From an uncultured Muribaculaceae bacterium (GTDB lineage Bacteria > Bacteroidota > Bacteroidia > Bacteroidales > Muribaculaceae): a stretch of DNA of 64,000 nucleotides. The first letter of the stretch is position 1. Every line of letters begins with the position of its first letter. Made by a program: the position numbers and the translations under genes. Below the pieces are notes generated by a model. That model was not told where the DNA came from, made no database searches, and was given only the letters and a program-made list of their open reading frames with translations. The stretch lies in assembly GCA_947525975.1 (NCBI GenBank), contig CANNVE010000003.1, positions 62,001-126,000 on the forward strand. The letters run 5' to 3'. Of the stretch, positions 8,582 through 16,377 are shown in pieces.

Positions 8582-9862
8582 ATGAATTATCTTTTCACAT
8601 CCGAATCTGTATCCGAGGGGCATCCCGACAAAGTGGCCGACCAGATATCAGACGCCATACTCGACGAATTCCTGGCCTATGACCCGCAGAGCCACGTGGC
8701 GTGCGAGACACTGGTGACCACAGGCCAGGTGGTGGTGGCCGGCGAGGTCACCAGCGATGCCTATGTAGATATTCCCTCTGTGGCGCGACGCGTGATCAAC
8801 GAGGTGGGATACAACCGCCCCGACCTGCAATTTGACGGAAACTCTTGCGGCGTGTTCTCGGCCATCCATGAGCAGAGCGAGGACATATGCCGCGGAGTCA
8901 CCCGCGAAGAGCCCGAGGAGCAGGGAGCCGGCGACCAAGGCATGATGTTTGGATACGCCACCAACGAGACGCCCGAATACATGCCTCTGTCGCTGTCGCT
9001 GAGCCACCTGCTGCTGCGCGAGCTCAGCGCCATACGCCGCGAGGGAAAGCAGATGACATATCTGCGCCCCGACTCTAAGAGCCAGGTCACGGTCGAATAC
9101 AACGAGAGCGGCCAGCCTGTGCGCGTGCACACCATCGTGGTGTCGACCCAGCATGACGAATTTATCCGCCCCGGCGAAGGCATGGACCAGAAGCAGGCCG
9201 ACGCCCGCATGATTGAAATGATCGCCCGCGACGTGCGCAACATACTCCTGCCCCGCGTCATGGCCAAGCTGCCTGCCGGCGTCAAGCGCCTCTTTGACGA
9301 GAAGCTGATACTCCACGTCAATCCTACCGGGAAATTCGTGATCGGAGGCCCACACGGCGACACCGGCCTCACCGGCCGCAAGATCATAGTCGACACATAC
9401 GGCGGCCACGGTGCCCACGGCGGCGGCGCATTCTCGGGCAAGGATCCGTCGAAGGTTGACCGCTCGGCAGCATACGCCGCGCGCCATATAGCCAAAAACA
9501 TCGTGGCAGCCGGCATAGCCGACCGCGCCCTCGTGCAGGTGGCCTACGCCATTGGCGTGGCAAAGCCCGTGAGCCTCTGCGTCAACACCTACGGCACGGC
9601 CAAGGTGGCGCTCTCCGACGCCGAGATTTCGGCCAAGGTGTCGGAAATATTCGATATGACGCCCCACGCCATCGAAAGTCGCCTCAAGCTGCGCAAGCCC
9701 ATTTACCGCGAGACAGCCGCCTACGGCCATGTGGGCCGCGAGCCGCAGGTGGTGGAGAAGGTGTTCACCTCCCGCTACAAGGGCGACCTCCACATCGAGG
9801 TAGAGCTCTTCACTTGGGAGAAGCTTGACTACGTAGACAAGGTGAAGGAGGCTTTTGTTTAA
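8582..9862 (+). CDS. metK: S-adenosylmethionine synthetase
   Basis: Makes SAM from methionine and ATP. Encodes 426 residues starting [20 protein letters not shown], which is the correct family N-terminus; the frame stays open further upstream but those codons belong to the leader. Signatures visible are GHPDK (14-18), [10 protein letters not shown] (about 121-130) and [17 protein letters not shown] (about 280-296, phosphate-binding). It is first in an apparent operon with mtnN (61-bp gap filled by a 7-bp tandem repeat) and luxS. The SAM-II-like aptamer and terminator in the leader suggest feedback repression by SAM. Confidence 0.98.
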   Translation: MNYLFTSESVSEGHPDKVADQISDAILDEFLAYDPQSHVACETLVTTGQVVVAGEVTSDAYVDIPSVARRVINEVGYNRPDLQFDGNSCGVFSAIHEQSEDICRGVTREEPEEQGAGDQGMMFGYATNETPEYMPLSLSLSHLLLRELSAIRREGKQMTYLRPDSKSQVTVEYNESGQPVRVHTIVVSTQHDEFIRPGEGMDQKQADARMIEMIARDVRNILLPRVMAKLPAGVKRLFDEKLILHVNPTGKFVIGGPHGDTGLTGRKIIVDTYGGHGAHGGGAFSGKDPSKVDRSAAYAARHIAKNIVAAGIADRALVQVAYAIGVAKPVSLCVNTYGTAKVALSDAEISAKVSEIFDMTPHAIESRLKLRKPIYRETAAYGHVGREPQVVEKVFTSRYKGDLHIEVELFTWEKLDYVDKVKEAFV

Positions 9863-9863
9863 T

Positions 9864-9912
9864 GCGGAATGCAGAATGCAGAATGCGGAATGCGGAATGC
9901 GGAATGCAGAAT
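9864..9912. repeat. Seven tandem 7-bp repeats, GC(A/G)GAAT
   Basis: Seven perfect or one-base-variant copies of GCGGAAT/GCAGAAT lie head to tail between the metK stop and the mtnN start. The copy order is G, A, A, G, G, G, A at the variable base. The 7-bp unit is not a multiple of three and the array is outside coding sequence. Confidence 0.9.
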
Positions 9913-9923
9913 TGAATGATATT

Positions 9924-10595
9924 ATGAAGATAGGAATAATTGTGGCCATGGACAAGGAGCTGCGCCTGCTGCTCGATGCTGTCGAGGACTGCTCAAGCGC
10001 TTCGGTCAACGGCTATACATTCTATACAGGCACCATGGCAGGCCGCAAGGTCGTGGCCATGAAGTGCGGCATAGGCAAAGTCAATGCAGCCATAGGCGCT
10101 CTCACGATGATCGAGAATTTCCACCCGCAGATAGTGATCAACAGCGGCGTGGCCGGAGGCACCGGACAGGGTGCCGGCATACTCGACCTTGTCATAGCCT
10201 CAGAGATCGCTTACCACGACGTATGGTGTGGCCCGGGCACCCAATGGGGTGCCGCAGCCGAGTGCCCCGCAGCCTTCGCCTGCCCCATCGACGCCGGGGA
10301 GATGGCCAAGGCACTCGGAGCCAAGGCCGGCCTGATAGCCTCGGGCGACATATTCGTGAGCCGCGAGGAGGACGTGAAGCGCATACTCGACCTCTACCCG
10401 GGGGCCATAGCCGTCGACATGGAGTCGGCCGCAATAGCCCATACGTGCCACATAAAGGGCACTCCGATGATATGCCTGCGCATAGTCAGCGACACTCCGG
10501 GGCAGGCCGACAATATCGCCCAGTATGACAACTTCTGGACCGATGCTCCGGCTCATGCCTTTGAGGCTGTGAGCCGGCTCGTGTCGAGGCTGTGA
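9924..10595 (+). CDS. mtnN: 5'-methylthioadenosine/S-adenosylhomocysteine nucleosidase
   Basis: Encodes 223 residues from the ATG at 9924 (MKIGIIVAMDKELRLLLDAV). It hydrolyses S-adenosylhomocysteine and methylthioadenosine, releasing adenine. Family motifs are VINSGVAGG (about 72-80) and AVDMESAAIAHTC (about 163-175; the Glu of DMES contacts ribose). The catalytic acid lies in CLRIVSDTPG. A longer upstream frame runs through the tandem repeat and is not credible as protein. It lies between metK and luxS, so its product S-ribosylhomocysteine is passed to LuxS. Confidence 0.96.
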   Translation: MKIGIIVAMDKELRLLLDAVEDCSSASVNGYTFYTGTMAGRKVVAMKCGIGKVNAAIGALTMIENFHPQIVINSGVAGGTGQGAGILDLVIASEIAYHDVWCGPGTQWGAAAECPAAFACPIDAGEMAKALGAKAGLIASGDIFVSREEDVKRILDLYPGAIAVDMESAAIAHTCHIKGTPMICLRIVSDTPGQADNIAQYDNFWTDAPAHAFEAVSRLVSRL

Positions 10596-10636
10596 GCCTT
10601 TCAGTCTCAATCAATCTCATTATTCCTGATGTCACG

Positions 10637-11119
10637 ATGAAAAAGATAGACAGTTTCACCATAAACCATCTCACCCTGATGCCCGGCATCTACGTGTCGA
10701 GGCGCGACCTCACGCCCTCGGGCGATGAAATCACCACATTCGACGTGCGCATGACCGCTCCAAACCGCGAGCCTGCCCTTACGCCGCAGGCTTTGCACAC
10801 GATCGAGCATCTGGCCGCCACCTTCCTGCGCAATCATCCGCAATGGGCGTCGAAGGTGGTCTATTGGGGGCCCATGGGATGCTGCACCGGCAATTATCTG
10901 CTGATGCAGGGGCATCTGCAGTCGGCCGACATCGTAGAGCTCATGCGCGAGACATTCCGCTTCGTTGCCTCGTTTGAAGGCGAGATACCCGGAGCCACGC
11001 CCCGCGATTGCGGCAACTACTCTTTCAACGATCTTGAGGCAGCCCGCGCGGCGGCCCGCCGATACCTCGAGGAGACCCTTGAGCCAATGCCTGCCGACAG
11101 GCTCACATATCCCCAATGA
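10637..11119 (+). CDS. luxS: S-ribosylhomocysteine lyase LuxS
   Basis: Encodes 160 residues, standard for LuxS. The metal site HTIEH is at about 52-56, and the catalytic Cys region reads GPMGCCTGNY (about 76-85). The enzyme cleaves S-ribosylhomocysteine to homocysteine and DPD, the precursor of autoinducer-2. It follows mtnN after 41 bp, completing the SAM recycling pair. The last four bases overlap the ATG of the AlbA_2-domain gene. Confidence 0.97.
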   Translation: MKKIDSFTINHLTLMPGIYVSRRDLTPSGDEITTFDVRMTAPNREPALTPQALHTIEHLAATFLRNHPQWASKVVYWGPMGCCTGNYLLMQGHLQSADIVELMRETFRFVASFEGEIPGATPRDCGNYSFNDLEAARAAARRYLEETLEPMPADRLTYPQ

Positions 11120-11778
11120 AGGACATCAAAGCCACCAAAGGGCGCGCCTACATACTTGACCTGATAGCGCAGGGCGAGCATGAACGGCAGGATTTCAAAT
11201 ACGCCATCAGCGATGCCCGCAAGATAGCGCGCAGCATATCGGCCTTCGCCAACCGCAGCGGGGGCCGTCTGCTCGTGGGCGTGAAAGACAATGGCCATAT
11301 AGCCGGCGTGCGCAATGAGGAGGACATCTATGTCATAGAGCAGGCCGCCGAGCTCTATTGCCGGCCATCGCAGAAGGTGGAATTCACGGCCTACAGCACC
11401 GGCGAGACCGGGGTGGTGATATTGGCTTCGGTGGCGGCAGCCGCCGACAGGCCGGTCTGCGCCCAGGAGGCTGACAAAAAATGGCGGGCGTACTACCGAG
11501 TGGCTGATGAGAATATATGCGCCCACCCGCTTATGGTGAGGGCTTGGCGGCAGCGGTCGTCGATGACACCCATGGCGTATTCGGCCGGCGGGGCCGACCA
11601 TCGCATAGTCGAGGCCATCGACCGCGAGGGACGCCTTTCGGTGGCCGATGCGGTAAAGGCTGCCACAGTATCAAGGCGCACTGCCGAAATGTCGATAGTG
11701 CGCCTCGCTGCTATGGGTATCGTAGAATTTGAATACGTCGACGGTGACTTCGTGCTTGTAAGACCCGAAGAGGGCTAA
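11116..11778 (+). CDS. AlbA_2 (Schlafen-like) domain protein with C-terminal winged helix
   Basis: Encodes 220 residues. The N-terminal part (EHERQDFKYAISDARKIAR then SISAFANRSGGRLLVGVKD, about 19-60) is the AlbA_2/AAA_4 type domain found in putative nucleic-acid-binding regulators. The C-terminal part (VEAIDREGRLSVADAVKAA then TVSRRTAEMSIVRLAAMGIV) resembles a winged helix-turn-helix. It overlaps the luxS stop by ATGA, so it is translated with the SAM-cycle operon. Its target is unknown; an autoregulatory role would be speculation. Confidence 0.82.
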   Translation: MKDIKATKGRAYILDLIAQGEHERQDFKYAISDARKIARSISAFANRSGGRLLVGVKDNGHIAGVRNEEDIYVIEQAAELYCRPSQKVEFTAYSTGETGVVILASVAAAADRPVCAQEADKKWRAYYRVADENICAHPLMVRAWRQRSSMTPMAYSAGGADHRIVEAIDREGRLSVADAVKAATVSRRTAEMSIVRLAAMGIVEFEYVDGDFVLVRPEEG

Positions 11779-11851
11779 TTGCCAAACGACAGAGTGGTGT
11801 AGTAGCGTAGCGATCCATTGGCCGCTGTCATCGGAGAGAAGCTCAGGGTGA

Positions 11852-12721
11852 TTATTGGCCGCCGTTGCCCCACCAGCTTGTGAGCATGCCGCCGTTGCCG
11901 TAAGGCACTGTGTTGGCCGGCAGCCCGTATGCGCTTGACAGCGTGTTGTAGGCGGCGTTATAGCGGTTGAGATCGTAGTATGGCGTCGAATACACGAATT
12001 CCGAGGCCGAGAGCATGCCATTGTAGTAATGCATCGTGGCGTTTGGCCACATCATGTTGATCTGGTCGACATTGCTCAGGTATATTGCGTCAGATCCGTA
12101 TCCTGTCACATTGTATCCGCTGTACACGAGGCGGTCGAGCGCGTAATTGAGCGTGGTGCCGAGAGCCACGCCGAGTATCGTGCTAAGCGAGGGGCCGCGG
12201 AAAGGCCTGAAACGCGGAGGCGGCACGGGTCTTACGTAGGGGCGTGGCGGCGGCATCATCGGGCGATGTGGCACTCCGTGGTGTACATTGTGGTGCGGCG
12301 GGCGGTTGTGTCCGGGATTGTGCATGTTTCCCGGGCGATTGGGCCTGTTGGCCGGATATCCCGGGCGGTTAGGTCTGTTGCCGTTGTTGTGGTTCCCGTT
12401 TCCCGGGCGGTTGGGCCTGTTGCCGTTGTTGTGGTTCCCGTTGCCGGGACGGTTGGGTCGGTTTCCGTTGTTGTGGTTCCCGTTCCCCGGGCGGTTGGGT
12501 CGGTTTCCGTTGTTGTGGTTCCCGTTTCCCGGGCGGTTGGGCCTGTTGCTGTTGTTATTGTTTCCGTTGCCGGGGCGTTGTGGGGCGTTCTGGTGTGTGG
12601 GCGGCTTCTGGCCGCCGCCGTTGTTGTGGTCGTTGCGTCCGCGGCCCTCCACTATGGGGGTGCAGAGCAATCCGCAAAGCATTGCGATGGAAACAGTTCT
12701 TAAAAAGCGACGCATGGCCAT
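11852..12721 (-). CDS. Secreted Asn/Gly/Pro/Arg tandem-repeat protein
   Basis: Encodes 289 residues with a signal peptide (FLRTVSIAMLCGLLCTPIVEG). About residues 45-120 are built from five 14-residue repeats of the type RPGNGNHNNGNRPN, then a His/Pro-rich stretch. A non-repetitive C-terminal part (about 175-289) contains a hydrophobic segment (STILGVALGTTLNYALDRL) and Tyr-rich sequence. I do not recognise a family; it is likely an envelope or surface protein. Start could be 12721 or the ATG at 12715. It is convergent with the AlbA_2-domain gene and divergent from pyrE. Confidence 0.72.
   Translation of the reverse strand: MAMRRFLRTVSIAMLCGLLCTPIVEGRGRNDHNNGGGQKPPTHQNAPQRPGNGNNNNSNRPNRPGNGNHNNGNRPNRPGNGNHNNGNRPNRPGNGNHNNGNRPNRPGNGNHNNGNRPNRPGYPANRPNRPGNMHNPGHNRPPHHNVHHGVPHRPMMPPPRPYVRPVPPPRFRPFRGPSLSTILGVALGTTLNYALDRLVYSGYNVTGYGSDAIYLSNVDQINMMWPNATMHYYNGMLSASEFVYSTPYYDLNRYNAAYNTLSSAYGLPANTVPYGNGGMLTSWWGNGGQ
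12361..12578. repeat. 42-bp tandem repeats inside the repeat-protein gene
   Basis: The block CCGTTGTTGTGGTTCCCGTT recurs at 12381, 12423, 12465 and 12507, with a degraded fifth copy near 12549, exactly 42 bp (14 codons) apart. The spacing keeps the reading frame, so copy number can vary without breaking the gene. Confidence 0.92.
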
Positions 12722-12818
12722 TGTGTTTTATTGAGTTAATAAATAAAGTGTCGTCATGCCTTCCCGGCGGAGCCTTAAAGCCGTCATGGAGAGGCGATAT
12801 ATGATATTTAGAGAGCCG

Positions 12819-12854
12819 CTGTCCGCAAAAAGTTTAATCGGACAGTGTTTTTTT
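12819..12854 (+). terminator. Orphan intrinsic terminator
   Basis: CTGTCCG (12819-12825) pairs with CGGACAG (12839-12845) around a 13-nt loop and is followed by TG and seven T on the plus strand. No plus-strand gene lies within a kilobase upstream, so it either ends a small RNA or attenuates a distal pyrE transcript. Confidence 0.65.
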
Positions 12855-12911
12855 ATGTAATTATTGCAACGATTTTGTTTTTATAGCAGTGGCAGTCAGA
12901 AATTTTTTTTG

Positions 12912-12919
12912 TAATTTTG
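12912..12919 (+). promoter_or_regulatory. -7 box of pyrE promoter
   Basis: TAATTTTG, preceded by a T8 tract. The transcript should start near 12923, about 24 nt before the pyrE ATG. No good -33 element is visible. Confidence 0.6.
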
Positions 12920-12946
12920 CAATTGGAATCTACACAATCTACAATT

Positions 12947-13588
12947 ATGAAAGCCGTTGATCACATCATTGCCGAGAAACTTCTGAAAATCAGGGCAATC
13001 ATCCTCCAACCCGCCAATCCCTTCACCTGGGCGTCGGGCTGGAACTCACCCATCTATACCGACAACCGAAAAACGCTCTCCTATCCTGAAATCCGCTCTA
13101 TCATCAAGGTCGAGCTCTGCAGGGTGATCGTTGAGTCATTCGGGATGCCCGACGCCATCGCAGGCGTTGCCACCGGCGCCATCGCGCAGGGAGCGCTCGT
13201 GGCCGACACCCTGGGCAAGCCTTACGCCTACATACGCTCCACCCCTAAGGATCATGGCCTTGAAAACATGATCGAGGGCAATCTCCTCCCCGGCCAGAAA
13301 GTGGTTGTGGTCGAAGATCTGATCTCTACCGGAAAATCTTCGCTCAAGGCCGTTGAGGCTGTGCGCGCAGCCGGCTGCGAGGTGGTGGGCATGGCCGCTA
13401 TATTCACCTACGGCTTCCCCGTCGCCGAAAAGCACTTCAAGGACGCCGGCGTAAACCTCGTGACCCTCTCCAACTACAACGCCATGCTTGAGGAGGCTCT
13501 CGCCTCGCACTATATCTCCGAGGCCGACCTGGCCACCCTGCAGGAATGGCGCAAGGACCCCGCCAACTGGGTGCCCGTATCAATCTAA
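12947..13588 (+). CDS. pyrE: Orotate phosphoribosyltransferase
   Basis: Encodes 213 residues from the ATG at 12947 (MKAVDHIIAEKLLKIRAIIL). It joins orotate to PRPP to give OMP in pyrimidine synthesis. The PRPP loop VVVVEDLISTGKSS (about 120-133) and the substrate segment FTWASGWNSPIYTDNRK (about 27-43) are typical. An upstream ATG at 12917 would fall inside the predicted promoter region and is rejected. The SRPBCC gene follows after 15 bp and is probably co-transcribed. Confidence 0.96.
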   Translation: MKAVDHIIAEKLLKIRAIILQPANPFTWASGWNSPIYTDNRKTLSYPEIRSIIKVELCRVIVESFGMPDAIAGVATGAIAQGALVADTLGKPYAYIRSTPKDHGLENMIEGNLLPGQKVVVVEDLISTGKSSLKAVEAVRAAGCEVVGMAAIFTYGFPVAEKHFKDAGVNLVTLSNYNAMLEEALASHYISEADLATLQEWRKDPANWVPVSI

Positions 13589-13603
13589 CTAAAGCGATAA
13601 ATC

Positions 13604-14020
13604 ATGTCGAAATATTCAGGAAAGACCTTCACTGTCAACAGGCCGGCGTCAGAGATCGCCGACAAGTTCAGCGATCTCACCTCTCTACAGGAAATGATTG
13701 ACAAACTTCCCGAGGAAGAGAAAAGCAAGGTGCAGGGAGTGACATTCACCCCTGACTCTGTCAATGTGCAGACGCCCCAGCTCGGGCAGGTGAGTTTCGT
13801 GGTGGTGGAGCGCACTCCCGCGAAGGTGGTGATGAAAGCCAACGGCACTCCAGTGCCCATGAATCTTGAGGTGGCGCTCGCCTCAAAGACCGCCGACACC
13901 ACCGACGCCACCTGCAGCATCGACATCGAGCTGCCCGCTATGCTGCGCACGTTCATCGGGCCGCAGATCAACAAGGCTGTGGGCATGCTTTCTGACATGA
14001 TGCAGAAATCGCTTTCTTGA
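13604..14020 (+). CDS. SRPBCC-family small-ligand-binding-like protein
   Basis: Encodes 138 residues with no signal peptide. The layout (SGKTFTVNRPASEIADKFSD at the N-terminus, then alternating beta strands and a final helix) fits the START/SRPBCC helix-grip fold. Homologues of this size are widespread in Bacteroidota but their ligand is unknown. It follows pyrE by 15 bp. The hairpin at 14032-14061 follows its stop. Confidence 0.7.
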   Translation: MSKYSGKTFTVNRPASEIADKFSDLTSLQEMIDKLPEEEKSKVQGVTFTPDSVNVQTPQLGQVSFVVVERTPAKVVMKANGTPVPMNLEVALASKTADTTDATCSIDIELPAMLRTFIGPQINKAVGMLSDMMQKSLS

Positions 14021-14031
14021 CAAGCATATAG

Positions 14032-14061
14032 CGCAGGCCGCGCGCCGGAGCACGGCCTGCG
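14032..14061 (+). terminator. Hairpin after the SRPBCC gene
   Basis: CGCAGGCCG (14032-14040) pairs perfectly with CGGCCTGCG (14053-14061) around 12 nt. There is no proper T run, so termination strength is uncertain. Confidence 0.5.
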
Positions 14062-14082
14062 TGTATCTAAATAATCACACTA

Positions 14083-14577
14083 ATGGGAAAATGCGGCAGA
14101 TACGCGGTGATGTCGGCGGCGCTGATGGCTTTCAGCGCATGCCACAGCATTGATGATGACCGCATCCCTCCCATGAATGTATATCTGAACTTCAACACTG
14201 TGGGCGATTGGACGCTCTACGGAGTGCCCGGAGCCGGATCCTACCGGCAATTTATCAAGGCCGAGCGCATTCCGGCCCAATATCCCTACAGCGCCATCTC
14301 TGCCACAGGCTTTGGCGGAGTGCTCCTCGTGGGCGATGTCCACGGCCAGCCGGTGGCTTATGACCTGGCTTGCCCTGTGGAATGCCGCGCCGACGTGAGG
14401 ATTAAGGTCAATGCCGATGCCCTCAATGCGGAGTGCCCCTCATGCCACAGCACCTACGATATCGTCACCAACTACGGCTACCCGCTTTCAGGGAAGGCCG
14501 CCGAGAAAGGCTACGGCCTGCAGCGTTACCATGTGGCCCCCGGCCGCAACGGCGAGTATATGATTGTCACACGCTGA
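14083..14577 (+). CDS. Lipoprotein with Rieske-like cysteine pair
   Basis: Encodes 164 residues. The N-terminus (GRYAVMSAALMAFSACHS) has a lipobox ending at Cys20, predicting a lipid-anchored periplasmic protein. The C-terminal half contains CPVEC and, 20 residues later, CPSCHSTYD. This resembles a Rieske [2Fe-2S] domain (CxH then CxxH), but the His of the first motif is missing. The cluster could be lost or ligated differently. The 20-residue motif spacing and the downstream GYPLSGKAAEKGYGLQRY segment support a Rieske-type fold, but this is not certain. Confidence 0.65.
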   Translation: MGKCGRYAVMSAALMAFSACHSIDDDRIPPMNVYLNFNTVGDWTLYGVPGAGSYRQFIKAERIPAQYPYSAISATGFGGVLLVGDVHGQPVAYDLACPVECRADVRIKVNADALNAECPSCHSTYDIVTNYGYPLSGKAAEKGYGLQRYHVAPGRNGEYMIVTR

Positions 14578-14757
14578 CCTCCTCATCTCATTTTTTTTCT
14601 GTTTTCTAATTCATTCATTGTTACCATTATAGTGACCGCACGCAGGCGGTCGGTCAAAAAAATCACATATCGAGGCGAACTTTTTCCCATGAAAGTTTGT
14701 TACACATCATAACCAACTCTAACACTCACTTCATCCAATCCCCCCACATTATCCGCT

Positions 14758-15342
14758 ATGAAGAAATCTTATGTTTTCTTGGCCAACGGTTTCGAGGAGG
14801 TCGAGACCTTGACTGTTATTGACATACTCCGCCGCGCAGGAGTAGAAGTAATCACCGTATCAATCGATGACGCGCCCTTCACCACGGGGGCCCACGGAGT
14901 ATCGGTGGCGGCTGACTTAGGTTATACCGAGGTGCAAGGCTTCAATGACGCAGACTTCCTGATATTGCCCGGCGGCATGCCAGGCGCGTCCAACCTCGCG
15001 TCATTCGCTCCCCTCAACGCTCTGCTTAAGAGCCACAATGCCGATGGAGGCAACATTGCCGCAATTTGCGCTGCGCCGGCTGTGGTGCTTGCTCCTCTCG
15101 GCATCCTGAAAGGCAAAAAGGCCATCTGCTATCCCGGATTTGAAGATAAGCTTAAGGAAGCAGGCGCTAAGCTTGGAAATCCGCCTGTATGTGTCGATGG
15201 AAACATCGTCACCTCTAACGGCCCCGCTTCGGCCATTCCTTTCGCCCTCACCATCGCCTCAAAGGCTGTGGGCGAGCAGAAAGCCCGCGAAGTGGGCGAA
15301 GGCCTCCTATACTACAAGTCTCAGGCTCCGTTCTATTTCTGA
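14758..15342 (+). CDS. DJ-1/PfpI family protein
   Basis: Encodes 194 residues. The N-terminus YVFLANGFEEVETLTVIDIL carries the conserved Glu, and the nucleophile elbow IAAICAAPAVVLAPLG (about 99-114) holds the reactive Cys. Members act as glyoxalases or protein/nucleotide deglycases, or sense oxidation. The assignment to a particular activity is not possible from sequence. A 180-bp T-rich spacer precedes it with no clear TAnnTTTG box. A strong stem-loop (15366-15400) separates it from the convergent muramidase gene. Confidence 0.9.
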   Translation: MKKSYVFLANGFEEVETLTVIDILRRAGVEVITVSIDDAPFTTGAHGVSVAADLGYTEVQGFNDADFLILPGGMPGASNLASFAPLNALLKSHNADGGNIAAICAAPAVVLAPLGILKGKKAICYPGFEDKLKEAGAKLGNPPVCVDGNIVTSNGPASAIPFALTIASKAVGEQKAREVGEGLLYYKSQAPFYF

Positions 15343-15365
15343 TTGAGCATTGAAGAAAAGACAGT

Positions 15366-15400
15366 CGGCCCCATGGCATCCGGGAGATGCCTTGGGGCCG
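15366..15400. terminator. Bidirectional stem-loop between convergent genes
   Basis: CGGCCCCATGGCATC (15366-15380) pairs with GATGCCTTGGGGCCG (15386-15400), 14 of 15 pairs with one T-T mismatch and a 5-nt loop. It sits between the stops of the DJ-1 and muramidase genes. T runs are weak on both sides. Confidence 0.7.
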
Positions 15401-15425
15401 ATGATATTTATGGCCGGGTGGCGCG

Positions 15426-16181
15426 TCACGGCTTGCCGGCGGCAGCGGCATATTTGCGGTAGGCCTTGGCCAGCTTGGTGTGGTATCCGCGCCTGGCATA
15501 TGACGGCCCGTTGTAGCGGCGGGCGAATTTAGCCCAGTGGCGGTTGCGCAGGTGCACGTCCATGCCCGTATTGCGCACGAAAGCCACAAACATGTCGAGC
15601 TGCTCTCTCTCGGATGCGGACATGCGGGAGACGAAATCATGGATCGATTCGCAGCCGCATAATTTCCAGTGCTCGCCGGCTATCTGGAACATGCCCCAAT
15701 AGGCGCCATACACAGCCGCCACCGAGTCAATCTCCATGGCCTGCTGCAGCCTTGCGTACTGGGCGGCCTCGTATGATCCGTATTTCTTCTTGTTTGGGGC
15801 GGAGAATACTTCAGGATATTTCGACATGTGCTTCTTAAGGCTGATGCGCCTCGCCTGGGCTTTGCTGCGGAATAGACGGGCCGAGAAGGCCACAAGAGGC
15901 TTGCCGTCGGCCCAGATGCCTTTATGGCGCACTCCGGCCTCCACGTCGATGACCGCGTGGATGGCGGCGACATCGACTCCGAGTGAGTCGGCCGCTCTCG
16001 CGTAGTCGGCCTCATTTAGCGGGGCGTCGCTGGCTTCAGTGGGGGCTTGGCTGATGCTGTCGGAGGGCGTGTCGGGCATGGGGGCATCGTCTTCGGCTGA
16101 TGCGCATCCGGGCCGGGCCAAAGCTGTGAAAGCCGTGGCAGCCGCCACCGACAGCGCCAATATGGCGCTTTTTTTCATCAT
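15426..16181 (-). CDS. Secreted N-acetylmuramidase-like protein
   Basis: Encodes 251 residues starting MMKKSAILALSVAAATAFTA, a signal peptide. The catalytic-type domain (about 70-245) has VIDVEAGVRHKG, with the likely catalytic Glu, then VYGAYWGMFQIAGEHWKLCG and YARRGYHTKLAKAYRKY, matching the N-acetylmuramidase (DUF3380) family that cuts peptidoglycan glycan strands. The frame stays open far upstream, but that part is antisense to pepD, so the ATG at 16181 (or 16178) is chosen. An acidic Ser/Asp/Pro linker follows the signal peptide. Confidence 0.85.
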   Translation of the reverse strand: MMKKSAILALSVAAATAFTALARPGCASAEDDAPMPDTPSDSISQAPTEASDAPLNEADYARAADSLGVDVAAIHAVIDVEAGVRHKGIWADGKPLVAFSARLFRSKAQARRISLKKHMSKYPEVFSAPNKKKYGSYEAAQYARLQQAMEIDSVAAVYGAYWGMFQIAGEHWKLCGCESIHDFVSRMSASEREQLDMFVAFVRNTGMDVHLRNRHWAKFARRYNGPSYARRGYHTKLAKAYRKYAAAAGKP

Positions 16182-16211
16182 AGGTATTGATTTGGTGAGA
16201 ATGTCATATTG

Positions 16212-16219
16212 CAAATTTA
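16212..16219 (-). promoter_or_regulatory. -7 box of the muramidase gene
   Basis: Reads TAAATTTG on the minus strand, giving a predicted start near 16206 and a leader of about 25 nt. The -33 element is weak. Confidence 0.5.
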
Positions 16220-16272
16220 GCATTAAAACGTGATTAAAACACTGCTTCCTCCACAAAAAAATGCAAAAACGC

Positions 16273-16304
16273 TTTGTTCGCCAATTCTTTTTTGCGTATC
16301 TTTG
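16273..16304 (+). promoter_or_regulatory. Promoter of pepD
   Basis: TTTG (16273-16276), a 20-bp spacer and TATCTTTG (16297-16304). The leader before the ATG at 16378 is about 70 nt. Confidence 0.75.
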
Positions 16305-16377
16305 TGATTCGGTAGGGGGCGGCTCCCCAAGGTCTGCCCTCCCGATGGAAATCTGACTCAACCAAATATTAGCATAT

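Noticed and set aside
8419-8682. 87-codon frame starting inside the SAM-II-like aptamer
   Set aside because: It overlaps the aptamer core and runs into metK in another frame; no ribosome site or plausible protein.
14624-14653. Inverted repeat GACCGC/GCGGTC before the DJ-1 gene
   Set aside because: Short, lacks a T run on the plus strand and has no recognised operator pattern.
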